DNA of 64,000 nt from Burkholderiaceae bacterium (GTDB taxonomy: Bacteria > Pseudomonadota > Gammaproteobacteria > Burkholderiales > Burkholderiaceae_C). Both the position numbers and the translations under genes were made by a program. Below, one piece after another: positions 1 through 9,353 of the stretch (positions are counted from its first letter, which is position 1; every line of letters starts with the position of its first letter). The stretch is from NCBI GenBank assembly GCA_017848435.1, contig JAFEHU010000073.1, forward strand, positions 1 through 64,000, in the 5' to 3' direction. The notes below the pieces were generated by a model, which searched no databases, was not told the origin of the DNA, and saw only the letters and a program-made list of their open reading frames with translations.

Positions 1-684
1 GGGGGCTGGCGGTAGGGCTGCGGGTGCAGCAGGGGCCGGGCTCTCGCCATGCCGTAAAGGATCTGGGGTGTCGGCCGGTACAGCGTCGGAAGCATCACTT
101 TCCAGCATGGGCAGCGAGGCCTGTGGCGACAGGCCTTCGGCGGTCAAACGGGCCAGTGTGGCTTCGGCCAGGCCAGGCTCGTCAAGCGAGGGCAACTGGT
201 CCAACGAGGCGAGGCCCAGGTCGTCCAGAAACTGGCGCGTGGTGGCGTACAGGCCGGGTCGGCCCACCGTGTCGCGGTGGCCTATGACTTCGACCCAGCC
301 ACGGTCTTCGAGCTGCTTGAGGATCAGCGAGTTGATTGTGACGCCACGGATGTCTTCCATGTCGCCGCGCGTCACCGGCTGCCGGTAAGCAATGATGGCC
401 AGTGTTTCCATCACGGCGCGGGTGTATTTGGGCGGTTTCTCCGGGTGCAGGCGGTCGAGGTACTCGCGCATCTGCGGGCGGCTTTGAAAACGCCAGCCGC
501 TGGCCAGTTGGACCAGCTCAACACCACGCTGCGACCATTCCTGCTGCAGGTCTTCCAGCAAACTGCGCAACGTGTCTGCCCCCAGCGCGTCGTTGAACAA
601 CGTGCGCATGTCGCGCAAAGGCAAGGGCTGCTGCGCGCAAATCAAGGCGGTTTCAAGGACGCGCCTGGCGTCCACCGTGTTCAT
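1..684 (-). CDS. scpB: ScpB, segregation and condensation protein B (3' end outside window)
   Basis: ScpB is the winged-helix partner of the kleisin ScpA in the SMC-ScpAB condensin that compacts and segregates chromosomes; smc itself is at 34772-38299. The reading frame from the ATG at 684 is open to the window edge (228 codons). It begins [20 protein letters not shown] and carries the ScpB core segments [19 protein letters not shown], near residues 97-116, and [18 protein letters not shown]. The visible C-terminus is an Ala/Pro-rich tail, common in betaproteobacterial ScpB. No clear Shine-Dalgarno is seen. The family assignment is secure from the winged-helix motifs; the true C-terminus is not visible. 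Confidence 0.9.
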   Translation of the reverse strand, partial: MNTVDARRVLETALICAQQPLPLRDMRTLFNDALGADTLRSLLEDLQQEWSQRGVELVQLASGWRFQSRPQMREYLDRLHPEKPPKYTRAVMETLAIIAYRQPVTRGDMEDIRGVTINSLILKQLEDRGWVEVIGHRDTVGRPGLYATTRQFLDDLGLASLDQLPSLDEPGLAEATLARLTAEGLSPQASLPMLESDASDAVPADTPDPLRHGESPAPAAPAALPPAP

Positions 685-822
685 GGTCGTACTACTGAAG
701 GGATAGAGCGCTCAGGGCGCTGCGTGACTCTGGGGGCAAAAGACATCAAGCCGGAGGGCTGTCACGTGTCTGTCGGGGTCTTGTGCGCTGCCGCTCGGGC
801 AAAGCCGGGGCGGCTCGGAACC

Positions 823-1806
823 TCAATTGTAGCGCAGCCCACCCTGCACAAGGGCGGCCGACAGGTCGGGCGGGAGCGCCGACTCCAGGGACACGCTCTT
901 CTGCGTGACCGGATGCGCAAACGACAGCCGCTGGGCGTGCAGCGCCTGCCGTGTCAGGCCCAGCGCCGGACTGCCGCCGTAAAGCGTGTCGGCCAGCAGT
1001 GGGTGCCCGATGCTGGCCGCATGCACGCGGATCTGGTGGGTGCGGCCGGTGTGCAATGTGCAACGCAACAGGCAGTGCGTGTCGGCATTGGCCAGCAGCT
1101 CGAAATCGGTCTGCGCGGGTTTGCCGGCATCGCGGCCCAGATCGACCACGGCCATGCGCAGGCGCTGGCGCGGATCGCGGCCCACTGCGGCGTCCACATG
1201 CCGCAGGGCAGCGCCATGCCAGGGCTTGTGCGCCAATGCCAGGTACTGCCGGTGCACTTCGCGCGCAGCGATCTGCCTCACCAGCGCGTCCATGGCAGCG
1301 CGGGAACGCGCCACCACCATCAGGCCGCTGGTGTCCTTGTCGAGCCGGTGCACGATGCCGGCGCGCGGCAACACCGCGGCTTGCGGGTCCAATGCCAACA
1401 GCCCGTTCAACAAGGTGCCCGACCAGTTGCCAGGTGCCGGGTGCACGACCAGCCCGGCAGGCTTGTCGATCACGCGCAGGTGCGCGTCTTCGTACACCGT
1501 CTGCAGGACCATGGGCTCTGCCCGAAAAGCCTGGCTTTGCAGTGTGGGGCGCAGGCTGATCACCAGCGAATCCCCCGCCCGCACTTTGGCCGACGGCTTG
1601 CGGGCCAGTTGGCCATTGACCAGCACGGCGCCCCCCTCCACCAGTTGCTGCAGGTAGTTGCGCGACAACTCGGGCACCAGTGCGACCAGTGCATGGTCCA
1701 GCCGGGCGCCATGGTATTCCACCCCGATGGGGCACACCCGTTGCTCGAACTCGGCCGCCGGTTCGTCGGCCTCGTCGAACACAGGGGTGTCAGGGTCTTC
1801 TGCCAC
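823..1806 (-). CDS. rluD: 23S rRNA pseudouridine synthase RluD
   Basis: RluD makes pseudouridines 1911, 1915 and 1917 in helix 69 of 23S rRNA. The protein has an N-terminal S4 RNA-binding domain (RLDHALVALVPELSRNYLQQ) and the catalytic motif HRLDKDTSGLM with the invariant Asp, then HTGRTHQIRVHAASIGHP typical of the RluA/RluD class. The frame could extend to an ATG at 1866, but that start would sit next to the divergent bamD start and has no ribosome-binding site. I chose the GTG at 1806 (327 residues); a TTG at 1818 is also possible. The gene is divergent from bamD across a shared promoter region. Confidence 0.88.
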   Translation of the reverse strand: MAEDPDTPVFDEADEPAAEFEQRVCPIGVEYHGARLDHALVALVPELSRNYLQQLVEGGAVLVNGQLARKPSAKVRAGDSLVISLRPTLQSQAFRAEPMVLQTVYEDAHLRVIDKPAGLVVHPAPGNWSGTLLNGLLALDPQAAVLPRAGIVHRLDKDTSGLMVVARSRAAMDALVRQIAAREVHRQYLALAHKPWHGAALRHVDAAVGRDPRQRLRMAVVDLGRDAGKPAQTDFELLANADTHCLLRCTLHTGRTHQIRVHAASIGHPLLADTLYGGSPALGLTRQALHAQRLSFAHPVTQKSVSLESALPPDLSAALVQGGLRYN

Positions 1807-1830
1807 GGGGTGAGACAAGGGTGGGGTCGA

Positions 1831-1836
1831 TATAAT
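1831..1836 (+). promoter_or_regulatory. -10 box of the bamD promoter
   Basis: A perfect TATAAT lies 31 bp before the bamD ATG, followed by an AAGGAG ribosome-binding site at 1853-1858 with 8-base spacing. No good -35 hexamer is visible at the standard distance. The opposite strand also carries a TATATC-like -10 here that could serve rluD, so the two genes probably share this short intergenic region. Confidence 0.45.
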
Positions 1837-1866
1837 TGAAGGGCCGATTACCAAGGAGCTTCCCAT

Positions 1867-2673
1867 ATGTTGTGCATCAAATTATCGACGTTCCGGTTGC
1901 TCGGGCTCGCGGGCGTGGCAGCGTTGCTGGTGGCCTGCTCCTCCACCTCGGCCGACAAGAATGCCGATGTCAGCCCGAACAAGCTCTACAGCGATGCACG
2001 CGAAGAAGCGGCCTCCGGCGCCTATGACAAGGCCGTGCCGCTGTTTGAAAAGCTCGAAGGCCGGGCCGCTGGCACCCCACTGGCCCAGCAGGCACAGCTG
2101 GAAAAAGCCTATGCCCAGTACAAATCGAGCGAGCCCGCCCAGGCGCAGGCCACGCTGGACCGCTTCATGCGCCTGCACCCGTCCAGCCCGGCACTGGACT
2201 ACGCGCTGTACCTGAAAGGCCTGATCAACTTCAACGACAACCTGGGCATTTTTGGCAACCTGATGCAGCAGGACCTGTCCGAACGCGACCAGAAAGCCGC
2301 CAAGGAATCGTTTGAGTCGTTCAAGGAACTCATCACCCGCTTTCCCGACTCGCGCTACACACCCGACGCCCGCCAGCGCATGACCTACATCGTCAACTCG
2401 CTGGCGCAGTACGAAGTGCACGTGGCCCGCTACTACTACAACCGCGGCGCCTATGTGGCCGCAATCAACCGGGCGCAGATTGCGATCGCCGATTACCGCG
2501 ACGTGCCCTCGCTGGAAGAAGCCACCTTCATTCTGATGCGTTCCTACGACGCGCTGGGCCTGACCGACCTGCGCGACGACACGCGCCGCGTGCTGGCGCA
2601 GACCTACCCGCAGAGCGAGTTCTTGAGCAAGGGCGTCAAGACCAGCAAGAGCCCGTGGTGGAAGCTGTTCTGA
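1867..2673 (+). CDS. bamD: BamD (ComL), outer membrane assembly lipoprotein
   Basis: BamD is the essential lipoprotein partner of BamA in the beta-barrel assembly machine of the outer membrane. The 268-residue protein starts with a lipoprotein signal peptide whose lipobox is LVAC with Cys24 as the lipidated residue, followed by TPR-like helical repeats (EEAASGAYDKAVPLFEKLEG, RFPDSRYTPDARQRMTYIVN). The C-terminal region RYYYNRGAYVAAINRAQIAI is typical of the family. A strong AAGGAG ribosome-binding site supports the ATG at 1867. Its last 38 bases overlap, on the other strand, the end of the helicase gene. Confidence 0.96.
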   Translation: MLCIKLSTFRLLGLAGVAALLVACSSTSADKNADVSPNKLYSDAREEAASGAYDKAVPLFEKLEGRAAGTPLAQQAQLEKAYAQYKSSEPAQAQATLDRFMRLHPSSPALDYALYLKGLINFNDNLGIFGNLMQQDLSERDQKAAKESFESFKELITRFPDSRYTPDARQRMTYIVNSLAQYEVHVARYYYNRGAYVAAINRAQIAIADYRDVPSLEEATFILMRSYDALGLTDLRDDTRRVLAQTYPQSEFLSKGVKTSKSPWWKLF

Positions 2674-4660
2674 GCGCGTTCAGCGCCTCGTCCAGTTCCT
2701 GACCATTGGCCAGTCGCCGCATTGGCGGCAACGCGGCCACCAGCCGCCGGCCATAGCCCATCGTCGCCAACCGGGGGTCGCACACCACCAACACACCGGC
2801 ATCGCTGAGCGTGCGGATCAACCGTCCGGCACCCTGCTTCAGCATCACCGCCGCTTCAGGCACAAAATAATCGTTGAATGGGCTTCGGCCTTCGGCCTCC
2901 AGCCGCTGGGTGCGTGCTTCCACCAACGGATCACCCGGCGGCGGGAATGGCAACTTGTCGATCACCACCAGTTGCAGCGCCTCTCCTGGCAGATCCACCC
3001 CCTCCCAAAAAGACGCTGAGGCCACCATCACGCAACCGGTCGCGCCAGGCAACGCCGCAGCCCTGAAGCGCTCGATCAAGCGCCGCTTGGGCATTTCACC
3101 CTGCACCAGAACTTCCGGTCCCCCATGTGCATGGAAGTCCTCTCTCAACAGCGCACCAATCTGCCGCAGCGCACGCAGGGTGGTGGTCAGCACCATGGTG
3201 CGGCCATCGAGTTGGCGGGCCGCACTGGCTGTGAGCTGCGCCACCTGCACCGGGTGTGCGGCATCGCTGGGTTTGGCCATGGCCTTGGGCACGTACAGCG
3301 CGGCCTGTTCTGCGTAATTGAACGGGCTGCCAAAACGGGCGATGCGTGCATGGCCCAGACCACAGGGTTCGGTGAACCAGCGCAGTTGTGCATCGTCACC
3401 CAATGTGGCGGAGGTGAATACCCAGGCAGCCGGGCCGGGGGCGGTCGTGGCCGTCTCTGGGTCTGTCGTGCCTTGCCATACCTTCGTCATGGCGCCAGCG
3501 ATGTCCAGCGGGGATTCGGTCAAGCGCAGTGCCATGCCGGTCTCAGCCCAGCGCACGCAGCCTGGCGCACAAGGCCGCCGAAATTGCTCAACACGTGTGG
3601 CACACATCTGCACCCGCTCGCGCAAGCGCACAAAATCAGGGCCAAGCTCACTCACGGTGTCGAGCACCTCGCCAGCCGTTCCCAATGCCCCCGACAAGGC
3701 CTGCAGGGCCGCATCCCATGGCACAGGCTCGACCCCTTCCGGCGCACTGCCCGTCCAGCGCAATTTGCCGTTGGCACGGTGACCCGCTGCGAGGCGCAGG
3801 TTGCGCGTGCTGCGGTCTACCGCGCCAACGGCGGTGGCCCAATCGGCCAACCCTCTTGCCTGCTGAAGGCCTGTGGCCAGCAGGTCACGGCACAAGTCCA
3901 GCAGTTGTGAGGTTGACAGGTGTGCGCCCAGGAACTGGACACCAATCTCGTTCAGTTGGTGGGCCTCGTCAAAAATCGCCACCCGCACACTGGGCAGCAA
4001 CTCGGCCACACCGGATTCGCGCACCGCCATGTCGGCAAAAAACAAATGGTGGTTGACCACCACAAGGTCGGCCGCCATCGCCTCCCGGCGGGCCCGGTTG
4101 ACATGGCAAGTCCGGTGCTGCGGGCAGGGCGTGCCAAGGCAGTTGTCACGGGTAGAGGTCACCAATGGGATCACCGGCGAGCGCTCGTCCAGGTCGGGCA
4201 TTTCGGCCAGGTCCCCGGTGGTGGTGGCCTGAGCCCAGTGCACCACACGCTGCAGGGTGCGCACAGCCGTGGCATCGGGCAACAGGCCCTCGTGGTGGGC
4301 GTTGTGCATGCGGTGCAGACACAGGTAGCTGCCACGCCCTTTGAGCAATGCCAGTCGCACCGGCAAACCGAAGGCCTTGATCAGGCCGGGCAGGTCGCGG
4401 CCGTACAGTTGGTCCTGAAGCGTCTTGGTGGCGGTAGAGACCAGCACCGTCAAGCCACTCAGCAGGGACGGCACCAGGTAAGAGAAAGTCTTGCCCACTC
4501 CTGTACCCGCCTCAGCCACCAGCGCGCCTCCGGTGTCAATGGTCTGCGCAACGGCCAACGCCATGTCGGTTTGCGCCTGGCGGGGTTGAAAGCCGGGGTT
4601 GTGGCGCGCCAACACGCCGTCTGCGGAAAACGCCTGTCCGACCTGCTGCTCGAGGTTCAT
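2636..4660 (-). CDS. ATP-dependent DNA helicase, DinG/YoaA type with Fe-S cluster
   Basis: This is a superfamily 2 helicase of the XPD/DinG group that unwinds DNA 5'-3' and is linked to repair of replication and transcription conflicts. Visible features in 674 residues: Walker A GTGVGKT at 52-58, the DEAH box at 231-234, and four cysteines (114, 174, 179, 185) between motifs I and II in the position and order of the DinG/XPD 4Fe-4S ligands. The C-terminal helicase half contains ASFWEGVDLPGEALQLVVID and QGAGRLIR. It resembles YoaA more than E. coli DinG in length. Convergent with bamD, with a 38-bp overlap of coding ends. Confidence 0.9.
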   Translation of the reverse strand: MNLEQQVGQAFSADGVLARHNPGFQPRQAQTDMALAVAQTIDTGGALVAEAGTGVGKTFSYLVPSLLSGLTVLVSTATKTLQDQLYGRDLPGLIKAFGLPVRLALLKGRGSYLCLHRMHNAHHEGLLPDATAVRTLQRVVHWAQATTTGDLAEMPDLDERSPVIPLVTSTRDNCLGTPCPQHRTCHVNRARREAMAADLVVVNHHLFFADMAVRESGVAELLPSVRVAIFDEAHQLNEIGVQFLGAHLSTSQLLDLCRDLLATGLQQARGLADWATAVGAVDRSTRNLRLAAGHRANGKLRWTGSAPEGVEPVPWDAALQALSGALGTAGEVLDTVSELGPDFVRLRERVQMCATRVEQFRRPCAPGCVRWAETGMALRLTESPLDIAGAMTKVWQGTTDPETATTAPGPAAWVFTSATLGDDAQLRWFTEPCGLGHARIARFGSPFNYAEQAALYVPKAMAKPSDAAHPVQVAQLTASAARQLDGRTMVLTTTLRALRQIGALLREDFHAHGGPEVLVQGEMPKRRLIERFRAAALPGATGCVMVASASFWEGVDLPGEALQLVVIDKLPFPPPGDPLVEARTQRLEAEGRSPFNDYFVPEAAVMLKQGAGRLIRTLSDAGVLVVCDPRLATMGYGRRLVAALPPMRRLANGQELDEALNALRTASTTGSCWS

Positions 4661-4669
4661 GGCACAGGG

Positions 4670-4873
4670 TCAGGCTGGTTCCTGGGGCAGCAGACTGCGC
4701 TCCAGCCGGAGGATGTCATCGCGCAGCAACAGCCGTCGTTTCTTCAGGCGGCGCAACACCAGTTCGTCCAGCGGCGTGATCGATGCGGCATGGTCGATCA
4801 ACGCATCCAGGTCGGCGTGCGCCATCTGCAGCTCGATCAGCTGGCGTTGGGGTGAATGCAGGTTGGTGGTCAA
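4670..4873 (-). CDS. YdcH-family small protein (DUF465)
   Basis: A short, highly charged helical protein of the DUF465/YdcH family, whose function is not settled. The core is IELQMAHADLDALIDHA followed by ELVLRRLKKRRLLLRDDI, the usual two-helix pattern. The frame extends upstream to an ATG at 4960, but that would overlap the neighbouring gene by 65 bases and add a sequence unlike the family. A TTG at 4873 gives a 67-residue protein of normal family length, so I use it. It lies between the exported protein gene upstream and the helicase downstream (9 bases), so it is probably co-transcribed with both. Confidence 0.65.
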   Translation of the reverse strand: MTTNLHSPQRQLIELQMAHADLDALIDHAASITPLDELVLRRLKKRRLLLRDDILRLERSLLPQEPA

Positions 4874-4895
4874 GTCGGTCCGAAGTCGCCGGAAC

Positions 4896-5516
4896 TCATG
4901 GCACAGGCAAGGGCGCGGCTGGCGGCTTTTTGCGCTGCGCGAGTTTTCGCGCGAGGTCATCGCGGTGCTTCGCAGCTTCCAGTTGCTTTTCCTGAAACCG
5001 GCGCTCGGCTTCGGTCACTTCGACCGTGGTGGGGCCTCGCTTCTTCGGCTTGGCCCGGTGTGGCGGAGCTGCCTGTGGTGAAGGGGCCGAGGCGCCGTCT
5101 GCCGGTGGCGTCAGTTGCTGCCAGCCTGCCGAGTGGTTGCGCTTGCCGTCCGGCGGCTGCGCCCTCCCCTTGCGGCTCTGCACCTGACGCTCGGTTTCGG
5201 CATGGGATTTTTCTTCAAGCTCGCGCTGGCGCGCTGCGCTGGTCTGTCGGCGCCGGGCCTCGTTCAGCCCCATTTCCTCCCGCGACAGCACGCCCAGCGA
5301 CTGCCGGCGCAGCCTTCTGGCGTTGTCCAGGCAGTCGTTGACCGCGAACCTCTGGTAACACTGCTTTTCTTGCGCCGCAAAGCGGGCATTCGCCTCGGCG
5401 CGGTCGCGCGCAATCCGTGTCCTGGCTTCAGTGTCGTCGGACACGGGGTCAGACGGCACCTGGGCCAGACAGGCACCTGCCAACCACAAACAGCAAGCCA
5501 GCAGGTGTTTGTTCAT
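4896..5516 (-). CDS. Unrecognised exported protein with charged coiled-coil regions
   Basis: No family recognised. The 206-residue product begins with a signal peptide (MNKHLLACCLWLAGACLAQ) and should be periplasmic; the short CLWLAGAC segment could also be read as a weak lipobox. A conserved-looking pair of cysteines follows (QCYQRFAVNDCLDNARRLRR), then long Arg/Gln/Glu-rich helical stretches interrupted by a Pro/Ala-rich linker, and a Lys/Pro-rich tail ending KKPPAAPLPVP. The ATG overlaps the zapE stop codon by 4 bases (ATGA), so it is translationally coupled to zapE. Similar small exported proteins occur beside zapE in relatives, but that is recollection, not something I could check. Confidence 0.8.
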   Translation of the reverse strand: MNKHLLACCLWLAGACLAQVPSDPVSDDTEARTRIARDRAEANARFAAQEKQCYQRFAVNDCLDNARRLRRQSLGVLSREEMGLNEARRRQTSAARQRELEEKSHAETERQVQSRKGRAQPPDGKRNHSAGWQQLTPPADGASAPSPQAAPPHRAKPKKRGPTTVEVTEAERRFQEKQLEAAKHRDDLARKLAQRKKPPAAPLPVP

Positions 5517-6610
5517 GTCAGTGCGGTGTCGACAGTGCGGCGCTCAAGCGCAAGGAATTCAGCCGACTGCATTTCATTGAGGCGGGAAACGGTACGGGGA
5601 AACTCGTGCGCCAAAGGACCATCGGTGTACAGGCCCTCGGGCGCCACCTCGGCAGACAAAATGAGTTTGACACGCCGGTCGTACAACACGTCCACCAGCC
5701 AGGTGAAGCGCCGCGCTTCGGAGGCCATGCGCACCGGCATGTGCGGCACGTTACTCAACAGCACGGTGTGAAACTGGGTGGCGATCTCCAGATAGTCGTT
5801 CTGCGAGCGCGGGCCACCACACAAGGACTTGAAGTCGAACCAGACCACGCCGCCCGCGAGGCGCCGGGCCTTGATCTCGCGCGCTTCGATGTGCAGCACC
5901 GGGTTCTCGTCGGGCGACTCGGCCAGCCGGTTGAACGCATCGGTCATTTCGGCATCGGCCTCTGCGCCGAGAGGGGTGTGGTACAGCCGCAGTTGCTCCA
6001 GGGTGCGGCGACGGTAGTCGGTGCCGTTGTCGACGTTGACCACCGCCAGATTGGCATTCAGCAGCGCGATGGCTGGCAGGATGCGGCTGCGGTGCAGGCC
6101 ATTAGGGTACAGGTCATCGGGTTTGAAGTTGGACGTGGTGACAAAACCCACACCGTTGTCAAACAGCGCCGCCAGCAGCCGGTGCAGGATCATTGCATCG
6201 GTGATGTCGGCCACATGGAACTCGTCAAAACACAGCAGACGGTAGCGTTTGGCGATGCGTTTGCCCAATTCGTCCAGTGGGTTCACCGTGCCCTGCAACT
6301 CGTGCAATTCCCGGTGCACTTCGCGCATGAACTCGTGAAAATGCAGCCGGGTCTTGCGCTTCAGCGGCACGGCGCTGTAGAAGCACTCCATCAGAAAGCT
6401 TTTGCCGCGCCCAACGCCACCGTGCATGTAGACACCACGCGGAATAGCGGGCCGGTTGATCAGCTTCTTGAACGCATTGGAACGCTGCTCCTTGAAATTG
6501 GCCCATTCGCCAGCGCAGCGTTCCAGCTCTTCCACGGCGCGCAATTGCGCCGGGTCGCTTTGGTAACCCCGCGCGGCCAATTCCGCCTGGTAAGCCGCGC
6601 GGACGCTCAT
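5513..6610 (-). CDS. zapE: ZapE, AFG1-type ATPase of the division machinery
   Basis: ZapE is an AAA-like ATPase that binds FtsZ and is needed for division under stress and low oxygen. The Walker A motif GGVGRGKS is at residues 64-71 and the Walker B region is LLCFDEFHVADITDAMIL, both in the spacing of the AFG1 family; the product of 365 residues has normal length. The frame has a TTG one codon earlier, but the ATG at 6610 is the more likely start. It lies 7 bases after the lpdA stop, placing it at the end of the 2-oxoglutarate dehydrogenase operon, and overlaps the downstream exported-protein gene by 4 bases. Confidence 0.94.
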   Translation of the reverse strand: MSVRAAYQAELAARGYQSDPAQLRAVEELERCAGEWANFKEQRSNAFKKLINRPAIPRGVYMHGGVGRGKSFLMECFYSAVPLKRKTRLHFHEFMREVHRELHELQGTVNPLDELGKRIAKRYRLLCFDEFHVADITDAMILHRLLAALFDNGVGFVTTSNFKPDDLYPNGLHRSRILPAIALLNANLAVVNVDNGTDYRRRTLEQLRLYHTPLGAEADAEMTDAFNRLAESPDENPVLHIEAREIKARRLAGGVVWFDFKSLCGGPRSQNDYLEIATQFHTVLLSNVPHMPVRMASEARRFTWLVDVLYDRRVKLILSAEVAPEGLYTDGPLAHEFPRTVSRLNEMQSAEFLALERRTVDTALT

Positions 6611-6617
6611 CAACCGC

Positions 6618-8045
6618 TTAGAAATTGAGCGTGCGTTTGTCCACCGCCAGCGCCGCTTCTTTCGTCGCCTCGCTCAGGGATGGGTGGGCATGGCAAATGC
6701 GTGCGATGTCTTCGCTGCTGGCACGAAACTCCATGGCCACGACGGCTTCCGCAATCAACTCACTGGCCTGTGGACCAACGATGTGCACGCCCAGAATTTC
6801 ATCCGTCGCCGCATCGGCCAGCATCTTGACCATGCCAGTGGTGTCGCCCAGTGCCCGTGCGCGGCCGTTGGCCAGGAACGGGAAGCTGCCGGCCTTGTAC
6901 TTCACGCCAGCCGCCTTGAGTTGCTGCTCGGTCTGGCCGACCCAGGCAATTTCAGGGCTGGTGTAGATCACCCAGGGAATGGTGTTGAAGTTCACATGGC
7001 CGTGTTGACCAGCGATGCGCTCGGCCACGGCCACGCCCTCTTCTTCGGCCTTGTGCGCCAGCATCGGGCCACGCACCACATCACCCACCGCCCAGACGCC
7101 GGGCAGGTTGGTTTTGCAGGCATCGTCCACCACAATGGCACCACGCTCGTCCAGTTTCAGGCCTACGGCGTCGGCTGCCAGACCAATGGTGTTGGGCACA
7201 CGGCCAATCGACACGATCAGCTTGTCCACTTCCAGCGTCACGGCCTCGCCCTTGGCGTTGGCATAGGCCACGCTGACGCCCTTCTTCGACACCTTGATAT
7301 CCCCGACTTTCACGCCGAGTTCAATCTTCAGACCTTGCTTGGTGAAGGCCTTGTGCGCCTCCTTGGCAATCTGTTCGTCCACCGCGCCAAGGAAAGTGGG
7401 CAGCCCTTCGAGGATGGTGACTTCGGCACCCAGACGCCGCCAGACCGAACCCATTTCCAGGCCAATGACGCCGGAGCCGATCAAGCCCAGCTTCTTGGGC
7501 ACACCGCCGATGCGCAAGGCGCCGTCGTTCGACAAAATGGTCTCTTCGTCGAACGGCGTGCCGGGCAAAGCCCGGGCGTTGGAGCCAGTGGCCACAACGA
7601 TGTGCTTGCCGACCAGCAACTCCTCGGCTGCACCCGTCACCTTGATCTCGTAGCCACTATCCACCGCTTTGACGAACGAACCGCGGCCATGGAAAAAGGC
7701 GATCTTGTTCTTCTTGAAGAGGTACAGGATGCCGTCGTTGTTTTGCTTCACCACGGTGTCTTTGCGGGCCAGCATTTTGGCCACGTCCAGACCCAGGCCG
7801 GACACCGAGATGCCATGGTCGGCAAAGTGGTGGCTGGCATGGTCGTAGTGCTCGGACGACTGCAGCAGCGCCTTGGAAGGAATGCAGCCGACGTTGGTGC
7901 AGGTGCCGCCGGGTGCAGGACCACCCTTGCTGTTCTTCCACTCGTCGATGCAGGCCACGCTTTGGCCCAATTGCGCGGCACGGATGGCCGCGATGTAACC
8001 ACCAGGACCGCCACCGATGACGATCACGTCAAATTGTTTGCTCAT
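6618..8045 (-). CDS. lpdA: Dihydrolipoyl dehydrogenase (E3)
   Basis: E3 reoxidises the dihydrolipoyl group of the E2 subunit with FAD and NAD+. The 475-residue protein has the FAD-binding GGGPGGY at residues 11-17, the redox-active disulfide CTNVGC (Cys49 and Cys54), an NAD-binding segment GSGVIGLEMGSVWRRLGAEV, and the C-terminal active-site His-Glu pair in CHAHPSLSEATKEA. It starts 9 bases after odhB and is the third gene of the odhA-odhB-lpd set, so it is dedicated to, or shared from, 2-oxoglutarate dehydrogenase. Confidence 0.97.
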   Translation of the reverse strand: MSKQFDVIVIGGGPGGYIAAIRAAQLGQSVACIDEWKNSKGGPAPGGTCTNVGCIPSKALLQSSEHYDHASHHFADHGISVSGLGLDVAKMLARKDTVVKQNNDGILYLFKKNKIAFFHGRGSFVKAVDSGYEIKVTGAAEELLVGKHIVVATGSNARALPGTPFDEETILSNDGALRIGGVPKKLGLIGSGVIGLEMGSVWRRLGAEVTILEGLPTFLGAVDEQIAKEAHKAFTKQGLKIELGVKVGDIKVSKKGVSVAYANAKGEAVTLEVDKLIVSIGRVPNTIGLAADAVGLKLDERGAIVVDDACKTNLPGVWAVGDVVRGPMLAHKAEEEGVAVAERIAGQHGHVNFNTIPWVIYTSPEIAWVGQTEQQLKAAGVKYKAGSFPFLANGRARALGDTTGMVKMLADAATDEILGVHIVGPQASELIAEAVVAMEFRASSEDIARICHAHPSLSEATKEAALAVDKRTLNF

Positions 8046-8054
8046 GTCAGCGCC

Positions 8055-9311
8055 TCAAATGTCAAACAGCAAACGGGCGGGATCTTCCAGCGCCTCTTTC
8101 ATCGCAACCAGGCCCAGCACGGCTTCGCGGCCGTCGATGATGCGGTGGTCGTAGCTCATGGCGAGGTAGTTGATTGGACGCACCACCACCTGGCCGTTCT
8201 CCACCACGGCACGGTCCTTGGTGGCATGCACGCCCAGAATCGCACTCTGTGGCGGGTTGATGATGGGTGTGGACAGCATGGAACCAAACGTACCACCGTT
8301 GCTGATGGAGAACGTACCACCGGTCATTTCCTCAATGCCCAGCTTGCCGTCGCGGGCCTTGGCACCGTACTCGGCAATCTTCTTCTCGATGTCGGCAAAG
8401 CTCATCTGGTCCGCATTGCGCAGGATGGGCACCACCAGGCCACGGGGTGAGCCGACAGCAATGCCGATGTCAAAGTAGCCGTGGTACACGATGTCGCTGC
8501 CGTCCACCGACGCGTTCAGTACCGGGAACTTCTTGAGCGCATGCACCGCCGCCTTGACGAAGAAGCTCATGAACCCGATCTTGACGCCATGCTCCTTCTC
8601 GAACTTCTCCTGGAACTTCTTGCGCATTTCCATCACCGGCGCCATGTTCACCTCGTTGAAGGTGGTCAGAATGGCGTTGGTGGACTGCGACTGCAGCAAG
8701 CGTTCGGCCACACGGGCACGCAAACGGCTCATCGGCACGCGCTGCTCTGGGCGTTCACCCAGATTGACGGCCGGCGCGCTGACATGGGGCAAGGCCGTGG
8801 CTGGCACGCCGGTCGGAATGACCGCAGCCGCCGCTGGCTTGGCAGCGCCTGCCGCCACCGCGCCGAGTACGTCGCCTTTCAGGACACGGCCATCTTTGCC
8901 AGTGCCCGCCACCGAGCCGGGTGCGAGTTGGTTGTCGGCCATCAGCTTGGCGGCTGCCGGCATGGCCACACCGGCCTTGTCGGTGCCCACTGGCGCCGGG
9001 CTGGCGGCAAGAACGGCTGCGACGGTGGGCGCGGCGGCGGCGGCAGCAGGAGCTGGCGCGGCCGCTTTGCCATCGGTGTCGATGCGGGCGATCAACTGAT
9101 CGGCCGCCACCGTGGCGCCGTCGGCGACCACGATCTCGGCCAGCACACCCGCCGAGGGTGCGGGCACTTCGAGCACAACCTTGTCGGTCTCGATCTCGAT
9201 AAGGATTTCATCAACGGCGACGGTGTCGCCGGCTTTCTTTTTCCACTGCAGCATGGTGGCTTCGGCCACAGATTCGGACAGCTGGGGGACTTTGACTTCT
9301 ACGATTGCCAT
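8055..9311 (-). CDS. sucB: 2-oxoglutarate dehydrogenase E2, dihydrolipoyllysine succinyltransferase
   Basis: E2 forms the core of the 2-oxoglutarate dehydrogenase complex and transfers the succinyl group to CoA. The single lipoyl domain has the lipoylated Lys44 in [12 protein letters not shown]. An Ala-rich linker follows (about residues 85-110), then a peripheral subunit-binding domain ([20 protein letters not shown]) and the catalytic domain with [16 protein letters not shown] near the C-terminus. Length 418 residues matches family members with one lipoyl domain. Lies 42 bases downstream of sucA. Confidence 0.97.
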   Translation of the reverse strand: MAIVEVKVPQLSESVAEATMLQWKKKAGDTVAVDEILIEIETDKVVLEVPAPSAGVLAEIVVADGATVAADQLIARIDTDGKAAAPAPAAAAAAPTVAAVLAASPAPVGTDKAGVAMPAAAKLMADNQLAPGSVAGTGKDGRVLKGDVLGAVAAGAAKPAAAAVIPTGVPATALPHVSAPAVNLGERPEQRVPMSRLRARVAERLLQSQSTNAILTTFNEVNMAPVMEMRKKFQEKFEKEHGVKIGFMSFFVKAAVHALKKFPVLNASVDGSDIVYHGYFDIGIAVGSPRGLVVPILRNADQMSFADIEKKIAEYGAKARDGKLGIEEMTGGTFSISNGGTFGSMLSTPIINPPQSAILGVHATKDRAVVENGQVVVRPINYLAMSYDHRIIDGREAVLGLVAMKEALEDPARLLFDI

Positions 9312-9353
9312 GGTGTTTGTTCCGTGATGGATGTGTTCTGGGATGGTCTGGGC

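Noticed and set aside
277-1839. A 520-codon open frame on the + strand across scpB and rluD
   Set aside because: It is antisense to two clear conserved genes and arises from the high GC codon bias; no ribosome-binding site or family motif.
6684-8450. Long + strand frame opposite lpdA and sucB
   Set aside because: Shadow of two well-supported conserved genes.
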